A stretch of DNA of 18,605 nt from Anaerotignum sp. (GTDB taxonomy: Bacteria > Bacillota > Clostridia > Lachnospirales > Anaerotignaceae), in NCBI GenBank assembly GCA_020024395.1, contig JAHHTV010000010.1:1-18605 (forward strand), in the 5' to 3' direction. The notes beneath the pieces are model-generated. The model did not search any database. It saw only the letters and a list, made by a program, of their open reading frames with translations, and was not told the origin of the DNA. Position numbers and translations under genes: made by a program. Numbering within the stretch: the first letter of the stretch is position 1; each line of letters opens with the position of its first letter. Positions 1 to 7,923 of this stretch are shown here, one piece after another.

Positions 1-53
1 ATGGTATTCTATAAAATAAATGTTTTAGGTATCAAAAGGGGAGGCTTTCATAT

Positions 54-1061
54 ATGAGTAAAACATACATTCCAGAAGGTTATCAATCGGTATTGACATT
101 GTATGAAACACAAAATGCTATTGGTATTATACACAATACATTTGAAGAACATCTTTCACAGACATTGAATTTAAGAAGGGTTTCTGCCCCTTTATTTGTA
201 GACCCAGCCACAGGATTGAATGACAATTTGAGTGGTGTGGAACGCCCTGTAAGCTTTGAAGTACCTGCAACAGGCGTGAATGCAGAAGTGGTACATTCTT
301 TGGCAAAATGGAAAAGAATGGCGTTATATCGTTATGATTTTCACCCTGGCAAAGGTTTGTATACCAATATGAATGCCATTCGTCGTGACGAAACATTGGA
401 TAATTTACATTCTATTTATGTTGACCAATGGGATTGGGAAAAAGTGATTACACCTGAAAAAAGAAATTTGCAGGAATTGAAATTCACAGTACAAGGTATT
501 GTCATCAGTATTTGTGACACATTGGAAGTGTTAAAGAAAAAATATCCTCGTATTAAAACAGAATTGTGTAGAGAAGTGACTTTCATCACATCACAAGAAT
601 TGGAAGATAGATACCCCGATTTGACAGCAAAAGAAAGAGAAGATGCCATCACAAAAGAATACAAAACCGTATTTATTATGCAAATTGGTGATACATTGCG
701 TTCTGGCAAACCACATGATGGACGTGCACCAGATTATGATGATTGGACATTGAACGGAGATTTGTTGTTCTATAACCCTATATTAGACCATGCACTTGAA
801 ATTTCTTCTATGGGTATTCGTGTGGATGCGGTTTCTTTAGACCGTCAGTTGACAAAAGCAAATTGTGATGATAGAAGAACATTGACATATCATAAAATGC
901 TTTTAGAAGGAAAATTGCCTTGCACCATTGGCGGCGGTATTGGACAATCTCGTTTATGTATGCTTTTGCTTGGCAAAGCACATATTGGTGAAGTACAATG
1001 CTCTATTTGGGACGCAGAAACATTTGATGTTTGTGGTAAATCTGGTGTGACATTGTTATAA
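54..1061 (+). CDS. asnA: Aspartate--ammonia ligase (ammonia-dependent asparagine synthetase)
   Basis: The enzyme makes L-asparagine from L-aspartate, ammonia and ATP (giving AMP and PPi) in the cytoplasm; its fold resembles class II aminoacyl-tRNA synthetases. The 335-residue product is full length for AsnA (about 330). Recognisable family stretches are the N-terminal YIPEGYQ, the GVERPVSF and RRDETLDNLHS regions, the central KPHDGRAPDYDDW segment, and the glycine-rich C-terminal GGGIGQSRLCMLLLG motif. The ATG at 54 has a good ribosome-binding site (GGGGAGG, about 39-45). The gene stands alone, ending at a strong hairpin that it shares with the convergent transporter gene. Only 53 upstream bases are visible, so its promoter or any upstream leader cannot be judged. 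Family assignment is very secure. Confidence 0.97.
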   Translation: MSKTYIPEGYQSVLTLYETQNAIGIIHNTFEEHLSQTLNLRRVSAPLFVDPATGLNDNLSGVERPVSFEVPATGVNAEVVHSLAKWKRMALYRYDFHPGKGLYTNMNAIRRDETLDNLHSIYVDQWDWEKVITPEKRNLQELKFTVQGIVISICDTLEVLKKKYPRIKTELCREVTFITSQELEDRYPDLTAKEREDAITKEYKTVFIMQIGDTLRSGKPHDGRAPDYDDWTLNGDLLFYNPILDHALEISSMGIRVDAVSLDRQLTKANCDDRRTLTYHKMLLEGKLPCTIGGGIGQSRLCMLLLGKAHIGEVQCSIWDAETFDVCGKSGVTLL

Positions 1062-1073
1062 AAATGGAGAAAT

Positions 1074-1107
1074 AAAAAAGAAAGCAATATGATTGCTTTC
1101 TTTTTTT
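1074..1107. terminator. Bidirectional intrinsic terminator between asnA and yeiH
   Basis: A perfect stem pairs AAGAAAGCAAT (1078-1088) with ATTGCTTTCTT (1092-1102) across a 3-base loop. It is flanked by an A run on the left and a T run on the right (to about 1107), so it works as a terminator on both strands. It serves the convergent asnA (+) and transporter gene (-). A second, weaker hairpin (GTACTA 1108-1113 with TAGTAC 1120-1125, followed by TTTT) lies just to the right. Confidence 0.9.
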
Positions 1108-1143
1108 GTACTATTTATGTAGTACTTTTATATAGGATAGGGA

Positions 1144-2175
1144 TTAGAGTAAGCCAAGTATATGTTGCATTGCAATACTAACAAAAGAAATTGCAATCCA
1201 ACAGCAGAAACCCATAAAAATAGGTTTTCCGCCTGATTTTACCAATTTTACAATATTGGTATTCAAACCAATAGCACACATTGCCATAACGATAAAGAAT
1301 TTAGACAATGTTTTGAAAGGTGTAAACACAGCAGCATCTACGCCATTCATAGTACATACAGTTGTAATGATAGAAGCAAGTATAAAAAATAGTATGAAAA
1401 ATGGGAATATTTTTTTCAAGCTATAATTGCTTTCGCCATGTTCAGCAGCGGATTGTTTCATTTTGTGTGTGTTCCAGAAAGCAAGTACCAATGTAATTGG
1501 TATAATTGCCAATGTTCTAGTCAGTTTTACAATGGTTGCGATATTCAATGTGTTTGCACCAGGGTGCATACCGTCCCAAGCAGAAGCAGCAGCGGTTACA
1601 GAAGAAGTATCATTGACTGCTGTACCAGCAAATAAGCCAAATCCTTCGTCTGTAAAACCAAGTGCATTGCCCAATGACGGGAATATCAAAGCTGCCAATA
1701 CATTGAATAAGAATATAACGGAGATTGCTTGTGCAATTTCTTCGTCATTGGCGTTGATAACAGGGGCTGTTGCTGCGATGGCAGAGCCACCACAAATGGA
1801 AGAACCAACACCCACCAAAATAGAAATGTTGCTTGGTATTTTCATAATACAGTATAAAATATAAGACACAATTAAAGATGTTGCAATGGTAGATAGGATA
1901 ATTGGCAATGATGTTGCACCAACTTGTGCAATTTCAGATAAATTCAAACCAAAACCCAATAATATAACGGCGTATTGCAATATTTTTTTAGATGTGTATG
2001 TGATACCTGGCTGCAATTTGCCTTTTTGTTTTAAGAATAATGTGATAATCATACCAGCTAATATGGCAAATACAGGAGCACCGATTACAGGCATCTGTTT
2101 GCCCAAAAACCAACAAGGTATTGCAATTACCAGACATAATAATATGCCTGATAGTTTTTCTGTTACGTTTGTCAT
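1144..2175 (-). CDS. YeiH/YadS-family putative sulfate exporter (UPF0324 membrane protein)
   Basis: A 343-residue polytopic membrane protein with about ten hydrophobic segments through its length. The family hallmark is the [14 protein letters not shown] stretch at about 122-135, followed by [26 protein letters not shown] residues; [12 protein letters not shown] near the N-terminus and GLNTNI near the C-terminus also fit. The family is annotated as putative sulfate exporter, but its substrate is poorly established, so I keep the name cautious. The ATG at 2175 has a strong AAGGAGGAG site 6 bases upstream. A LysR-type regulator gene lies directly upstream on the same strand, 115 bases away, which is the usual partner of yeiH-like genes. 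The gene ends at the bidirectional terminator shared with asnA. Confidence 0.88.
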   Translation of the reverse strand: MTNVTEKLSGILLCLVIAIPCWFLGKQMPVIGAPVFAILAGMIITLFLKQKGKLQPGITYTSKKILQYAVILLGFGLNLSEIAQVGATSLPIILSTIATSLIVSYILYCIMKIPSNISILVGVGSSICGGSAIAATAPVINANDEEIAQAISVIFLFNVLAALIFPSLGNALGFTDEGFGLFAGTAVNDTSSVTAAASAWDGMHPGANTLNIATIVKLTRTLAIIPITLVLAFWNTHKMKQSAAEHGESNYSLKKIFPFFILFFILASIITTVCTMNGVDAAVFTPFKTLSKFFIVMAMCAIGLNTNIVKLVKSGGKPIFMGFCCWIAISFVSIAMQHILGLL

Positions 2176-2210
2176 TTTTTCTCCTCCTTAATATAACGAT
2201 TTGTTTATTT

Positions 2211-2258
2211 TTTATCATTGTACTATATTTTACTATAAAAGAAAAATGATAAATCATT
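2211..2258. promoter_or_regulatory. Inverted repeats upstream of yeiH, possible LysR-type operator
   Basis: In the 115-base gap between the regulator gene and yeiH, ATGAT-AA-ATCAT (2246-2257) is a short palindrome. Its left part, AATGATAAA (2245-2253), is also the inverse of TTTATCATT at 2211-2219. LysR-type regulators bind short interrupted palindromes (T-N11-A type) near the promoter they control, so this is a plausible binding site. The region is very AT-rich and such repeats can arise by chance. I found no convincing sigma-A promoter for yeiH here. Confidence 0.35.
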
Positions 2259-2290
2259 ATTTTACAATAATAAAAATTTATGGATTGTTA

Positions 2291-3178
2291 TTAGGAGCAA
2301 GTTTGATAAATTTTACAAAGTTCTTCTAAAAGTTGTCTTTGGCTAAAATCGCTACGACAAACCAAATTGATTTCTCGGAATGTTTGGAAATTTTCAATGG
2401 GGATGACTTTTAATGCACCACGTTTTTCCTCGGAAAGACAAGTAGAATGGGCAATGACAGATACACCTAAATTGGATTGCACCAAATCTTTAATTGTGGA
2501 AACGTTATCAATCTCTAATATTACATGAAAATTTTTGAGTGTTTCAGAACAACCATATAAAAATGTTTCAAACATACGGCGTGTGCCAGCACCATGTGGG
2601 CGAATAATCAAACGTTCTGGTTTTAATTCTTCCAATGATATGCTTTTGCGGTTTGCAAAGCGATGTTCTGGGGAAACAATCAGACAAAGATAGTCTGTGT
2701 CAAGCAAACGGGTGTGCAACCCATGTTCTTGTATTTTTCCCTCTACAATGGCAATATCTACTTCATATGTTTTTAATTTATTGATGATATTTTGTATGGT
2801 ATCTGTGAGTATTGTAATTTTGGTGTCAGGGTGTAAATTACAATACGTCGCAATGATACGAGGTACCATATTTTCTTCTGCTGAGGGTGTGATGCCAATG
2901 ACAAAGCGGTGTATACCATTGCGATATGCTTCAAAATCATTTAGCAGATTGCTATATAAAGCAGTTTCCCGTCTAGCATATTTTTCTAAAATACGTCCTT
3001 CAGGTGTCAATACCATACCTTTTGCCCCTTTTAGAAATATTTTGATGTCATATTCTTGTTCCAATGCACGGATATGTTGGCTGACGGCAGGTTGTGTCAA
3101 AGAAAGTATTTGTGCAGCTTTTGTATAACTTTGTGCTTTGATGAGTGTCAATAGCGTAGAGAGTTTTGCGTCAATCAA
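2291..3178 (-). CDS. LysR family transcriptional regulator
   Basis: A 295-residue LysR-type regulator. The N-terminal winged helix-turn-helix (about 1-60) is clear: SYTKAAQILSLTQPAVSQHI at about 17-36, then ALEQEYDIKIF and LTPEGR. The remainder (about 88-290) is the periplasmic-binding-protein-like effector domain, with the typical IGITPSAEE opening and IDNVSTIKDLVQSNLGVSVI near the end. The start is TTG at 3178, placed 7 bases after GGAGG (3186-3190); no ATG sits better. It precedes the yeiH-type transporter on the same strand, and regulators of this CysL/YeiE-like kind are commonly found next to yeiH. Control of that transporter is an inference from context; the effector is unknown. Confidence 0.93.
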   Translation of the reverse strand: MIDAKLSTLLTLIKAQSYTKAAQILSLTQPAVSQHIRALEQEYDIKIFLKGAKGMVLTPEGRILEKYARRETALYSNLLNDFEAYRNGIHRFVIGITPSAEENMVPRIIATYCNLHPDTKITILTDTIQNIINKLKTYEVDIAIVEGKIQEHGLHTRLLDTDYLCLIVSPEHRFANRKSISLEELKPERLIIRPHGAGTRRMFETFLYGCSETLKNFHVILEIDNVSTIKDLVQSNLGVSVIAHSTCLSEEKRGALKVIPIENFQTFREINLVCRSDFSQRQLLEELCKIYQTCS

Positions 3179-3241
3179 AAAAACGCCTCCTTGTAGAAAT
3201 GATATTAAAAAAATTTATAATTTTGCAAAAAATATAATTGC

Positions 3242-3270
3242 ATTTTATCATGAAATAAATGGATAATCAA
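3242..3270 (-). promoter_or_regulatory. Promoter of the LysR regulator gene
   Basis: On the minus strand TTGATT (3270-3265) and TAAAAT (3247-3242) are 17 bases apart, with a TG one base before the -10 box (extended -10). The regulator start codon lies about 64 bases downstream of the -10 box. The divergent recJ promoter region is next to it. Confidence 0.6.
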
Positions 3271-3318
3271 GTTCAATTTTATATTGGATAGTAAACACTA
3301 ACAAAAAAATATAAAATA

Positions 3319-3327
3319 TGATATACT
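3319..3327 (+). promoter_or_regulatory. Probable extended -10 promoter of recJ-apt
   Basis: TGATATACT (3319-3327) is an extended -10 element (TG-N-TATACT). No good -35 box lies at the normal distance. Transcription would start near 3334, which leaves a very short 5' leader with just enough room for the GGAGGG ribosome-binding site of recJ. Confidence 0.45.
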
Positions 3328-3348
3328 GTCAAAATGGAGGGCAAAACG

Positions 3349-5127
3349 ATGAAACGATGGCAGCAAAAAAGAACAAAAATAAATGTGGACGCCATAGCGT
3401 CTGATATGGGTATTCAAAAAGCGACAGCAACAGTGCTGGCAAATAGAAAGTTGTTTACAAAAAAAGCAGTATATGCATTTTTATATCCAGAAAAAGCAGA
3501 TTTTTACCCAACAGAAGAAATGCTGGGGGTGGAAAAAGGTCTGGAACTTGTGACAATCGCTATCAAAAAAGGAAAAAAGATTGCGATTTATGGGGATTAT
3601 GATGTAGATGGTGTGATGAGTACAACCATATTATGCAAAGCAATAAAAAAATGTGGTGGTACAGTGCAATATTATATCCCACACAGACAGCAAGAAGGAT
3701 ATGGTTTGAATTGCAAAGCAGTGGAAGCATTGGCAGGTGATGGCGTGGGTATGCTGTTTACTTGTGATAATGGGATATCTGCATTGCAAGAGGTGGCACT
3801 GGCAAAACAGCTTGGTATGGAAGTTGTGATATTAGACCATCATGAGCCATTATGTAAAGCTGGAAAAGATGGAGTATGGACGGATATTTTACCAGAAGGC
3901 GACGCTGTGATTGACCCAAAACAGCGTATTTGCAAATATCCATTTGGTGCATTGTGTGCAGGTGGTATTGCATATAAATTTGCAATTTGTTTGTTACATC
4001 AATTCGGATATTATGATGAAGTATTAGAAAAGGAATTGCTTTCTTTTGGGGCGATTGCAACGGTATGTGATATTGTGGATTTATTAGAAGAAAATCGCAC
4101 ATTGGTAAAAATGGGACTTTCTGCCATACAGCATACTACAAATATGGGCTTGCGTGTATTGATAGAAGAAACCAATTTACAAGATAGAAAAATTACAGAA
4201 TATCATTTGGGTTTTGTGATAGGGCCTTGTATCAATGCAACAGGTAGACTGGAAAGCGGTAAAATGGCTGTGGATTTGTTTTGTGAACAAAATGAGGACA
4301 AAGCAAGAGATATGGCAAAACATTTGGTGCGATTGAATGAAGAACGCAAAACATTGACAGAACAAGCTGTGGAACGTATCACACAGCAGATAGAGCAAAG
4401 TGATGCTTTGCAACAAAAAGTATTGGTGTTATACGATAGCCAAACACATGAAAGCATTGCAGGTATTGTGGCAGGACGTATCAAAGATAGATATTATAGA
4501 CCAACGATATTGATTACAGATGCTGAAGATGGTGCAAAGGGTTCTGCACGAAGCATTGAAGGATATCATATTTTTGAGGCGTTATTGGCGTGTCAGGAAT
4601 TGTTTACACGTTTTGGCGGTCATGCGATGGCAGCAGGGCTTTCATTGCCACATAAAAATATTCCAATATTACGCCAAAAATTGAATGAAAATTGCACATT
4701 GACAGAAAATGATATGATACCAATGTTGCGGATAGAAAAAATCATGACATTTGATGAAATACACATGATATTGGCAGAAGAATTGCAAACACTTTCACCT
4801 TTTGGCAAAGAAAATCCATCTCCACTTTTTGCAACACAAAAAATATGGATAGAGCGTTTGCGTTGTGTGGGGAAAAATAAAGATATTTTACAAATGGTAT
4901 TGCGAGAAGAAGAAAGCAATATGCGTTTGTCAGCAATTTCTTTTGATGGATTGGAGCAAATGCAGAATTTGTTAAAAGAATTGTATCCAGTGGCAGAGTG
5001 TGATACAATCATACAAAGTGGTAGTCTGCCTATGGCTTTTGATATGGTGTATAGCATTGATATCAATGCATATAATGGCAGAAAAAATGTACAGTTGGTG
5101 ATAAAAGATTTTCGTGTATCAAAATAG
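3349..5127 (+). CDS. recJ: Single-stranded-DNA-specific exonuclease RecJ
   Basis: RecJ degrades single-stranded DNA 5' to 3' in recombinational and mismatch repair and needs divalent metal. The 592-residue product has the DHH-superfamily architecture: metal-binding YGDYDVDG at 81-88, the DHH triad in LDHHEP (163-165), then the DHHA1 RNA/DNA-binding part with GGHAMAAG at 423-430, and a C-terminal OB-like region. I place the start at ATG 3349 rather than the in-frame ATG at 3334. The ribosome-binding site GGAGGG (3336-3341) lies 7 bases ahead of 3349, and the likely transcript begins near 3334. The stop codon runs into the ribosome-binding site of apt, so the two genes are an operon. recJ-apt adjacency is common in Bacillota. 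Confidence 0.95.
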   Translation: MKRWQQKRTKINVDAIASDMGIQKATATVLANRKLFTKKAVYAFLYPEKADFYPTEEMLGVEKGLELVTIAIKKGKKIAIYGDYDVDGVMSTTILCKAIKKCGGTVQYYIPHRQQEGYGLNCKAVEALAGDGVGMLFTCDNGISALQEVALAKQLGMEVVILDHHEPLCKAGKDGVWTDILPEGDAVIDPKQRICKYPFGALCAGGIAYKFAICLLHQFGYYDEVLEKELLSFGAIATVCDIVDLLEENRTLVKMGLSAIQHTTNMGLRVLIEETNLQDRKITEYHLGFVIGPCINATGRLESGKMAVDLFCEQNEDKARDMAKHLVRLNEERKTLTEQAVERITQQIEQSDALQQKVLVLYDSQTHESIAGIVAGRIKDRYYRPTILITDAEDGAKGSARSIEGYHIFEALLACQELFTRFGGHAMAAGLSLPHKNIPILRQKLNENCTLTENDMIPMLRIEKIMTFDEIHMILAEELQTLSPFGKENPSPLFATQKIWIERLRCVGKNKDILQMVLREEESNMRLSAISFDGLEQMQNLLKELYPVAECDTIIQSGSLPMAFDMVYSIDINAYNGRKNVQLVIKDFRVSK

Positions 5128-5136
5128 GAGGATAAT

Positions 5137-5649
5137 ATGGATATTCAATCTAAAATTAGAGCAATCAATGACTTTCCAGAAAAGGGAATTATATTTCGTG
5201 ATATTACAACATTGTTGAAAGACGCAGAAGGTATGCAAGAAGCAGTAAATCGTTTGCAATCTGGTTTGGAGGGCTTAGATTTTGATTTGGTGCTTGGCCC
5301 AGAGTCTAGAGGTTTTATATTTGGTATGCCTGTTGCATATAATTTGAAAAAAGGTTTTATACCTGTTCGTAAAAAAGGAAAGTTGCCTGCGGAAGTTATC
5401 AGCAAAGAATATGATTTGGAATATGGTACAGCAACCATTGAAATGCACAAAGATGCAGTGCAAAAAGGGCAAAAAGTGGTGATTGTAGATGATTTGCTTG
5501 CAACAGGTGGCACTGCAAAAGCTGTTGTGGAAATGGTGGAAAGCATTGGTGCAGAAGTGGTTGCATTATGCTTTTTAATTGAATTGGACGAGTTGGGCGG
5601 TAGAAATGTACTGAAAGGATATAACGTACATTCTGTATTGCATTATTAA
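5137..5649 (+). CDS. apt: Adenine phosphoribosyltransferase
   Basis: Apt salvages adenine, converting adenine and PRPP to AMP and PPi. The 170-residue length is standard. Visible motifs are FRDITTLL at 20-27, GPESRGFIFG at 54-63, the RKKGKLP loop at about 78-84, and the PRPP-binding motif VVIVDDLLATGGTA at 114-127. Its ribosome-binding site AGGAGG overlaps the recJ stop codon 9 bases upstream of ATG 5137, indicating translational coupling. In many Bacillota relA follows apt; here a hairpin terminator and an unrelated transporter gene follow instead. Confidence 0.97.
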   Translation: MDIQSKIRAINDFPEKGIIFRDITTLLKDAEGMQEAVNRLQSGLEGLDFDLVLGPESRGFIFGMPVAYNLKKGFIPVRKKGKLPAEVISKEYDLEYGTATIEMHKDAVQKGQKVVIVDDLLATGGTAKAVVEMVESIGAEVVALCFLIELDELGGRNVLKGYNVHSVLHY

Positions 5650-5690
5650 AAAAAATATCCATTTTTGGGTGTTTTCATAAGCAGACAAAA

Positions 5691-5737
5691 AAGGAGAATA
5701 CACTGATTTTTCAAAGCATTCTCCTTATTGTATTTTT
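5691..5737 (+). terminator. Intrinsic terminator after recJ-apt
   Basis: AAGGAGAAT (5691-5699) pairs perfectly with ATTCTCCTT (5718-5726) across an 18-base loop, followed by the T-rich stretch ATTGTATTTTT. The loop is long and the T tract is interrupted, so efficiency may be moderate. Some read-through into the following transporter gene is possible, because no strong separate promoter is evident for it. Confidence 0.7.
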
Positions 5738-5780
5738 ACAGTAAATGTTTTTTTGGATGCAAAAGAAATGAGGTGAAAAA

Positions 5781-6719
5781 TTGTACGGACAATTTTTTGT
5801 GTTGTTTGCGATGATTGCGGTGGGGTATTATTGTCACCACAAAGGTTGGTTTACAAAAGAAGTGAACAAGGGGATTGGTAGTTTGGTCATGCAAGTAACC
5901 ATTCCAGCAATGTTGGTGACAACGATATCAGATATTGAAATCAAAAATGGCGTATTAAAAGGCTTTTTTTTGATGATGTTTGCACAAATTGCAATTATGA
6001 TTGTATTTGGCTTTTTGATACGATGGTATGGGAATTGGAGAAAACTGGATAAACGGTTGATGGATATGCTTGACATCACATTGGGGTCTTTGAACACAGG
6101 GTTTATTGGTTTGCCTGTGGCACAGATTTTTTTTGGTGATGTGGGTGTGATGTATATGTCAGCAGGTGTTTTGGGGCTGAATTTGTATTTGTGGAGTTAT
6201 GGCGTTTTTGTATTGGGCAGACAAAAAGGTAATCAAACAGAAAATATGGGACAAGTATTTTTGAAAGGTGCAATCAATCCAAATTGTATTGCGATATTTT
6301 TGGGATTGGCTTTGACATTGACAGATACCATCACATTTGTACCAAATGTATTGATACATTTTTTGAAAACATTGGGGGATTTATCCACACCACTTTCTTT
6401 GATTTATATTGGTGCTTTGGCGGCAAACAGCGGCTTGAAAAAATTGTTCCAAGAAAAAGAAGCTTTGGAACTGAGTATCATCAAAATGCTTGGTTTGCCT
6501 GCAATGGCATGGGCAGTGATGTTGTTTGTGTCTGCAAGCAGTATGGCAAAATCAATATTTTTGTTGGCAGCAACGTTGCCTTCTGCTGTGGTTGTACCAA
6601 TGATGACAGAGCGTTATGGTTATGGTGAAAAAATGTCATCCGATATTGTGCTTTTGACAACATTGATTTCTGTTGTGGAACTGCCGGCTTGTGCTTGGTT
6701 GACAGGGTATTTGTACTAA
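5781..6719 (+). CDS. AEC (auxin efflux carrier) family transporter
   Basis: A 312-residue integral membrane protein with about ten hydrophobic segments in two halves, matching the AEC/membrane-transport-protein family. Typical features are the N-terminal FAMIAVGYYCHHKGWF and the VMQVTIPAMLVTTIS stretch, the central LNTGFIGLPVAQIFFG (about 108-123), and the C-terminal ATLPSAVVVPMMTERYG (about 269-285). Bacterial members move organic acids or amino acids; the substrate cannot be read from sequence. The start is TTG at 5781, 5 bases after GAGGTG; the next in-frame Met (about 5811) would remove part of the first membrane segment. The gene follows the apt terminator closely and may depend on read-through. 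No hairpin terminator follows it before the rplS promoter. Confidence 0.88.
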   Translation: MYGQFFVLFAMIAVGYYCHHKGWFTKEVNKGIGSLVMQVTIPAMLVTTISDIEIKNGVLKGFFLMMFAQIAIMIVFGFLIRWYGNWRKLDKRLMDMLDITLGSLNTGFIGLPVAQIFFGDVGVMYMSAGVLGLNLYLWSYGVFVLGRQKGNQTENMGQVFLKGAINPNCIAIFLGLALTLTDTITFVPNVLIHFLKTLGDLSTPLSLIYIGALAANSGLKKLFQEKEALELSIIKMLGLPAMAWAVMLFVSASSMAKSIFLLAATLPSAVVVPMMTERYGYGEKMSSDIVLLTTLISVVELPACAWLTGYLY

Positions 6720-6753
6720 ATGGATAGAATTTGTAAAAAAATAAAAAAAGTAC

Positions 6754-6782
6754 TTGCAAAATACATACAAACGTGGTAAAAT
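6754..6782 (+). promoter_or_regulatory. Promoter of rplS
   Basis: TTGCAA (6754-6759) and TAAAAT (6777-6782) are separated by exactly 17 bases, a good sigma-A promoter. Transcription would start near 6789, leaving a leader of about 75 bases before rplS. Confidence 0.75.
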
Positions 6783-6788
6783 TTCAAA

Positions 6789-6862
6789 TGTTGAGTACGG
6801 GCGGTCCAATGGTATATCAAAAAGATTGTACTAAGAACGTCTTTGGGGAAAGGAGGAAACGA
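6789..6862 (+). ncRNA. Probable L19-type ribosomal protein leader of rplS
   Basis: The 5' leader is about 75 bases, too long for a plain ribosome-binding site and unusually GC-rich for this genome. It contains GGGCGGTCCAATGG (about 6799-6812), a short pairing of AGTAC (6794-6798) with GTACT (6828-6832), then AAGAACGTCTTTGGGG running into the AGGAGG site. Leaders of this kind before rplS are known in Bacillota, where L19 is thought to repress its own translation. I recognise the general form but could not align it to the published consensus, so this is a probable call. Confidence 0.5.
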
Positions 6863-6863
6863 A

Positions 6864-7208
6864 ATGGATATTATCAGAGAACTGGAAAAAGAACAACTGA
6901 AAAGTGAAGTAACTCCTTTTAACGTTGGTGACACAATTCGTGTTTATGCGAAAGTTGTGGAAGGTACTAGAGAAAGATTGCAGATGTTTGAAGGCGTTGT
7001 TATCAAAAGACAAGGCGGCGGCATCAGAGAAACTTTCACTGTAAGACGTATCGCATCTGGCGTTGGTGTGGAAAGAACATGGCCTTTGCATTCTCCTAGA
7101 ATTGACCGTATCGAAGTGGTTAGACGTGGTATCGTAAGACGTGCGAAACTATTCTACCTGAGAGATAAGGTTGGTAAAGCAGCAAAGGTAAAAGAAGTAT
7201 TGAGATAA
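6864..7208 (+). CDS. rplS: 50S ribosomal protein L19
   Basis: L19 sits at the 30S-50S interface of the ribosome. The 114-residue product is standard for bacterial L19 and carries its conserved stretches: [13 protein letters not shown] at the start, [36 protein letters not shown], the [16 protein letters not shown] segment and a basic C-terminus. I choose ATG 6864, preceded by AGGAGG at 6851-6856; a TTG in frame at 6843 lies before the ribosome-binding site and would add seven non-family residues. In many bacteria rplS follows trmD; here it has its own promoter and leader and is followed by a strong terminator, so it appears to be a single-gene transcript. Confidence 0.97.
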   Translation: MDIIRELEKEQLKSEVTPFNVGDTIRVYAKVVEGTRERLQMFEGVVIKRQGGGIRETFTVRRIASGVGVERTWPLHSPRIDRIEVVRRGIVRRAKLFYLRDKVGKAAKVKEVLR

Positions 7209-7222
7209 TCAAGAAAAAACCT

Positions 7223-7260
7223 GCCTCGATGAGCATTTTCTCGTCGAGGCTTTTTTTCTT
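7223..7260 (+). terminator. Intrinsic terminator after rplS
   Basis: GCCTCGATGAG (7223-7233) pairs with CTCGTCGAGGC (7240-7250) over a 6-base loop, with one G-U pair in an 11-base-pair stem. Seven T residues follow (7251-7257). This is a textbook rho-independent terminator. Confidence 0.95.
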
Positions 7261-7285
7261 TGTTGTATAATGAAAAATTTTTTAT

Positions 7286-7315
7286 TTGACGAAAAAAGGT
7301 GAATGATGGTATAGT
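7286..7315 (+). promoter_or_regulatory. Promoter of lepB-rbgA
   Basis: TTGACG (7286-7291) and TATAGT (7310-7315) are 18 bases apart, just downstream of the rplS terminator and 32 bases before the lepB start codon. This gives the signal peptidase and GTPase genes their own transcript. Confidence 0.75.
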
Positions 7316-7347
7316 GTTAAAAAGAATAGACAGAAAGGGGATAAACG

Positions 7348-7908
7348 ATGCAGAACGAAAAAAAAGAAAAAAACAAACAGTTGCTTTCTAGTGCATTGCA
7401 ATTATTGGTTGTATTGTTGATTGTGTTTCTGCTTCGTACTTTTGTAATTGGTACCATATATGTCAAAGGTTCTTCTATGGAACCAAATTTCCATCATGGG
7501 GATTTTTTGGTCATCAATAAATTAGAAGTGTATCTTTCTACACCCAGAAAAGATGATGTTGTCATCTGTCGTTTGGACAATGGCAGCAATCGAGAAAATA
7601 TTATTAAAAGAGTGATTGGTACACCAGGCGATAAAATTGATTTGCGTCAAGATGCGTATGGTGTATATAAATTGTATATCAATGATATTCTGATAGAGGA
7701 GCCGTATATTGCGGCACCAATGACAGAAAAAGGAAATGTAACATATCCTTTTGTTGTACCAGAAGGATATTATTTTGTTATGGGGGATAACCGCAATGCA
7801 AGCACAGACAGCAGACGTACTTCTATTGGTGCGATTGCAGAAAAAGATGTGATTGGTCATGTGGTGTTGCGACTATACCCATTTGACAGTATTTGTGTAA
7901 TTGGATAA
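7348..7908 (+). CDS. lepB: Signal peptidase I
   Basis: Signal peptidase I removes N-terminal signal peptides from exported proteins at the outer face of the membrane, using a Ser-Lys dyad. The 186-residue protein has the short Gram-positive form: a charged Lys/Glu-rich N-terminus, one membrane anchor at about 14-36, then the catalytic domain. The nucleophile is Ser43 in GSSMEPNF, the general base is Lys87 in NIIKRVIGTPGD, and box E is seen as GDNRNASTDSR at 146-156. The ATG at 7348 follows GAAAGGGG by about 7 bases. It is co-transcribed with rbgA, 15 bases downstream. rplS-lepB-rbgA is a common clostridial block. Confidence 0.96.
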   Translation: MQNEKKEKNKQLLSSALQLLVVLLIVFLLRTFVIGTIYVKGSSMEPNFHHGDFLVINKLEVYLSTPRKDDVVICRLDNGSNRENIIKRVIGTPGDKIDLRQDAYGVYKLYINDILIEEPYIAAPMTEKGNVTYPFVVPEGYYFVMGDNRNASTDSRRTSIGAIAEKDVIGHVVLRLYPFDSICVIG

Positions 7909-7923
7909 AAAAGGAGGCAGAGA

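Noticed and set aside
1..53. T-box or other leader before asnA
   Set aside because: Only 53 bases are visible; they contain a ribosome-binding site and AT-rich sequence but no recognisable specifier or antiterminator element.
1427..1864. Open frame of 145 codons opposite the yeiH-type gene
   Set aside because: It is antisense to a clear membrane-protein gene, has no proper ribosome-binding site and looks like no known protein.
3334..3348. ATG at 3334 as the recJ start
   Set aside because: It lies within and before the GGAGGG ribosome-binding site, which is correctly spaced for ATG 3349, and the predicted transcript begins at about the same base.
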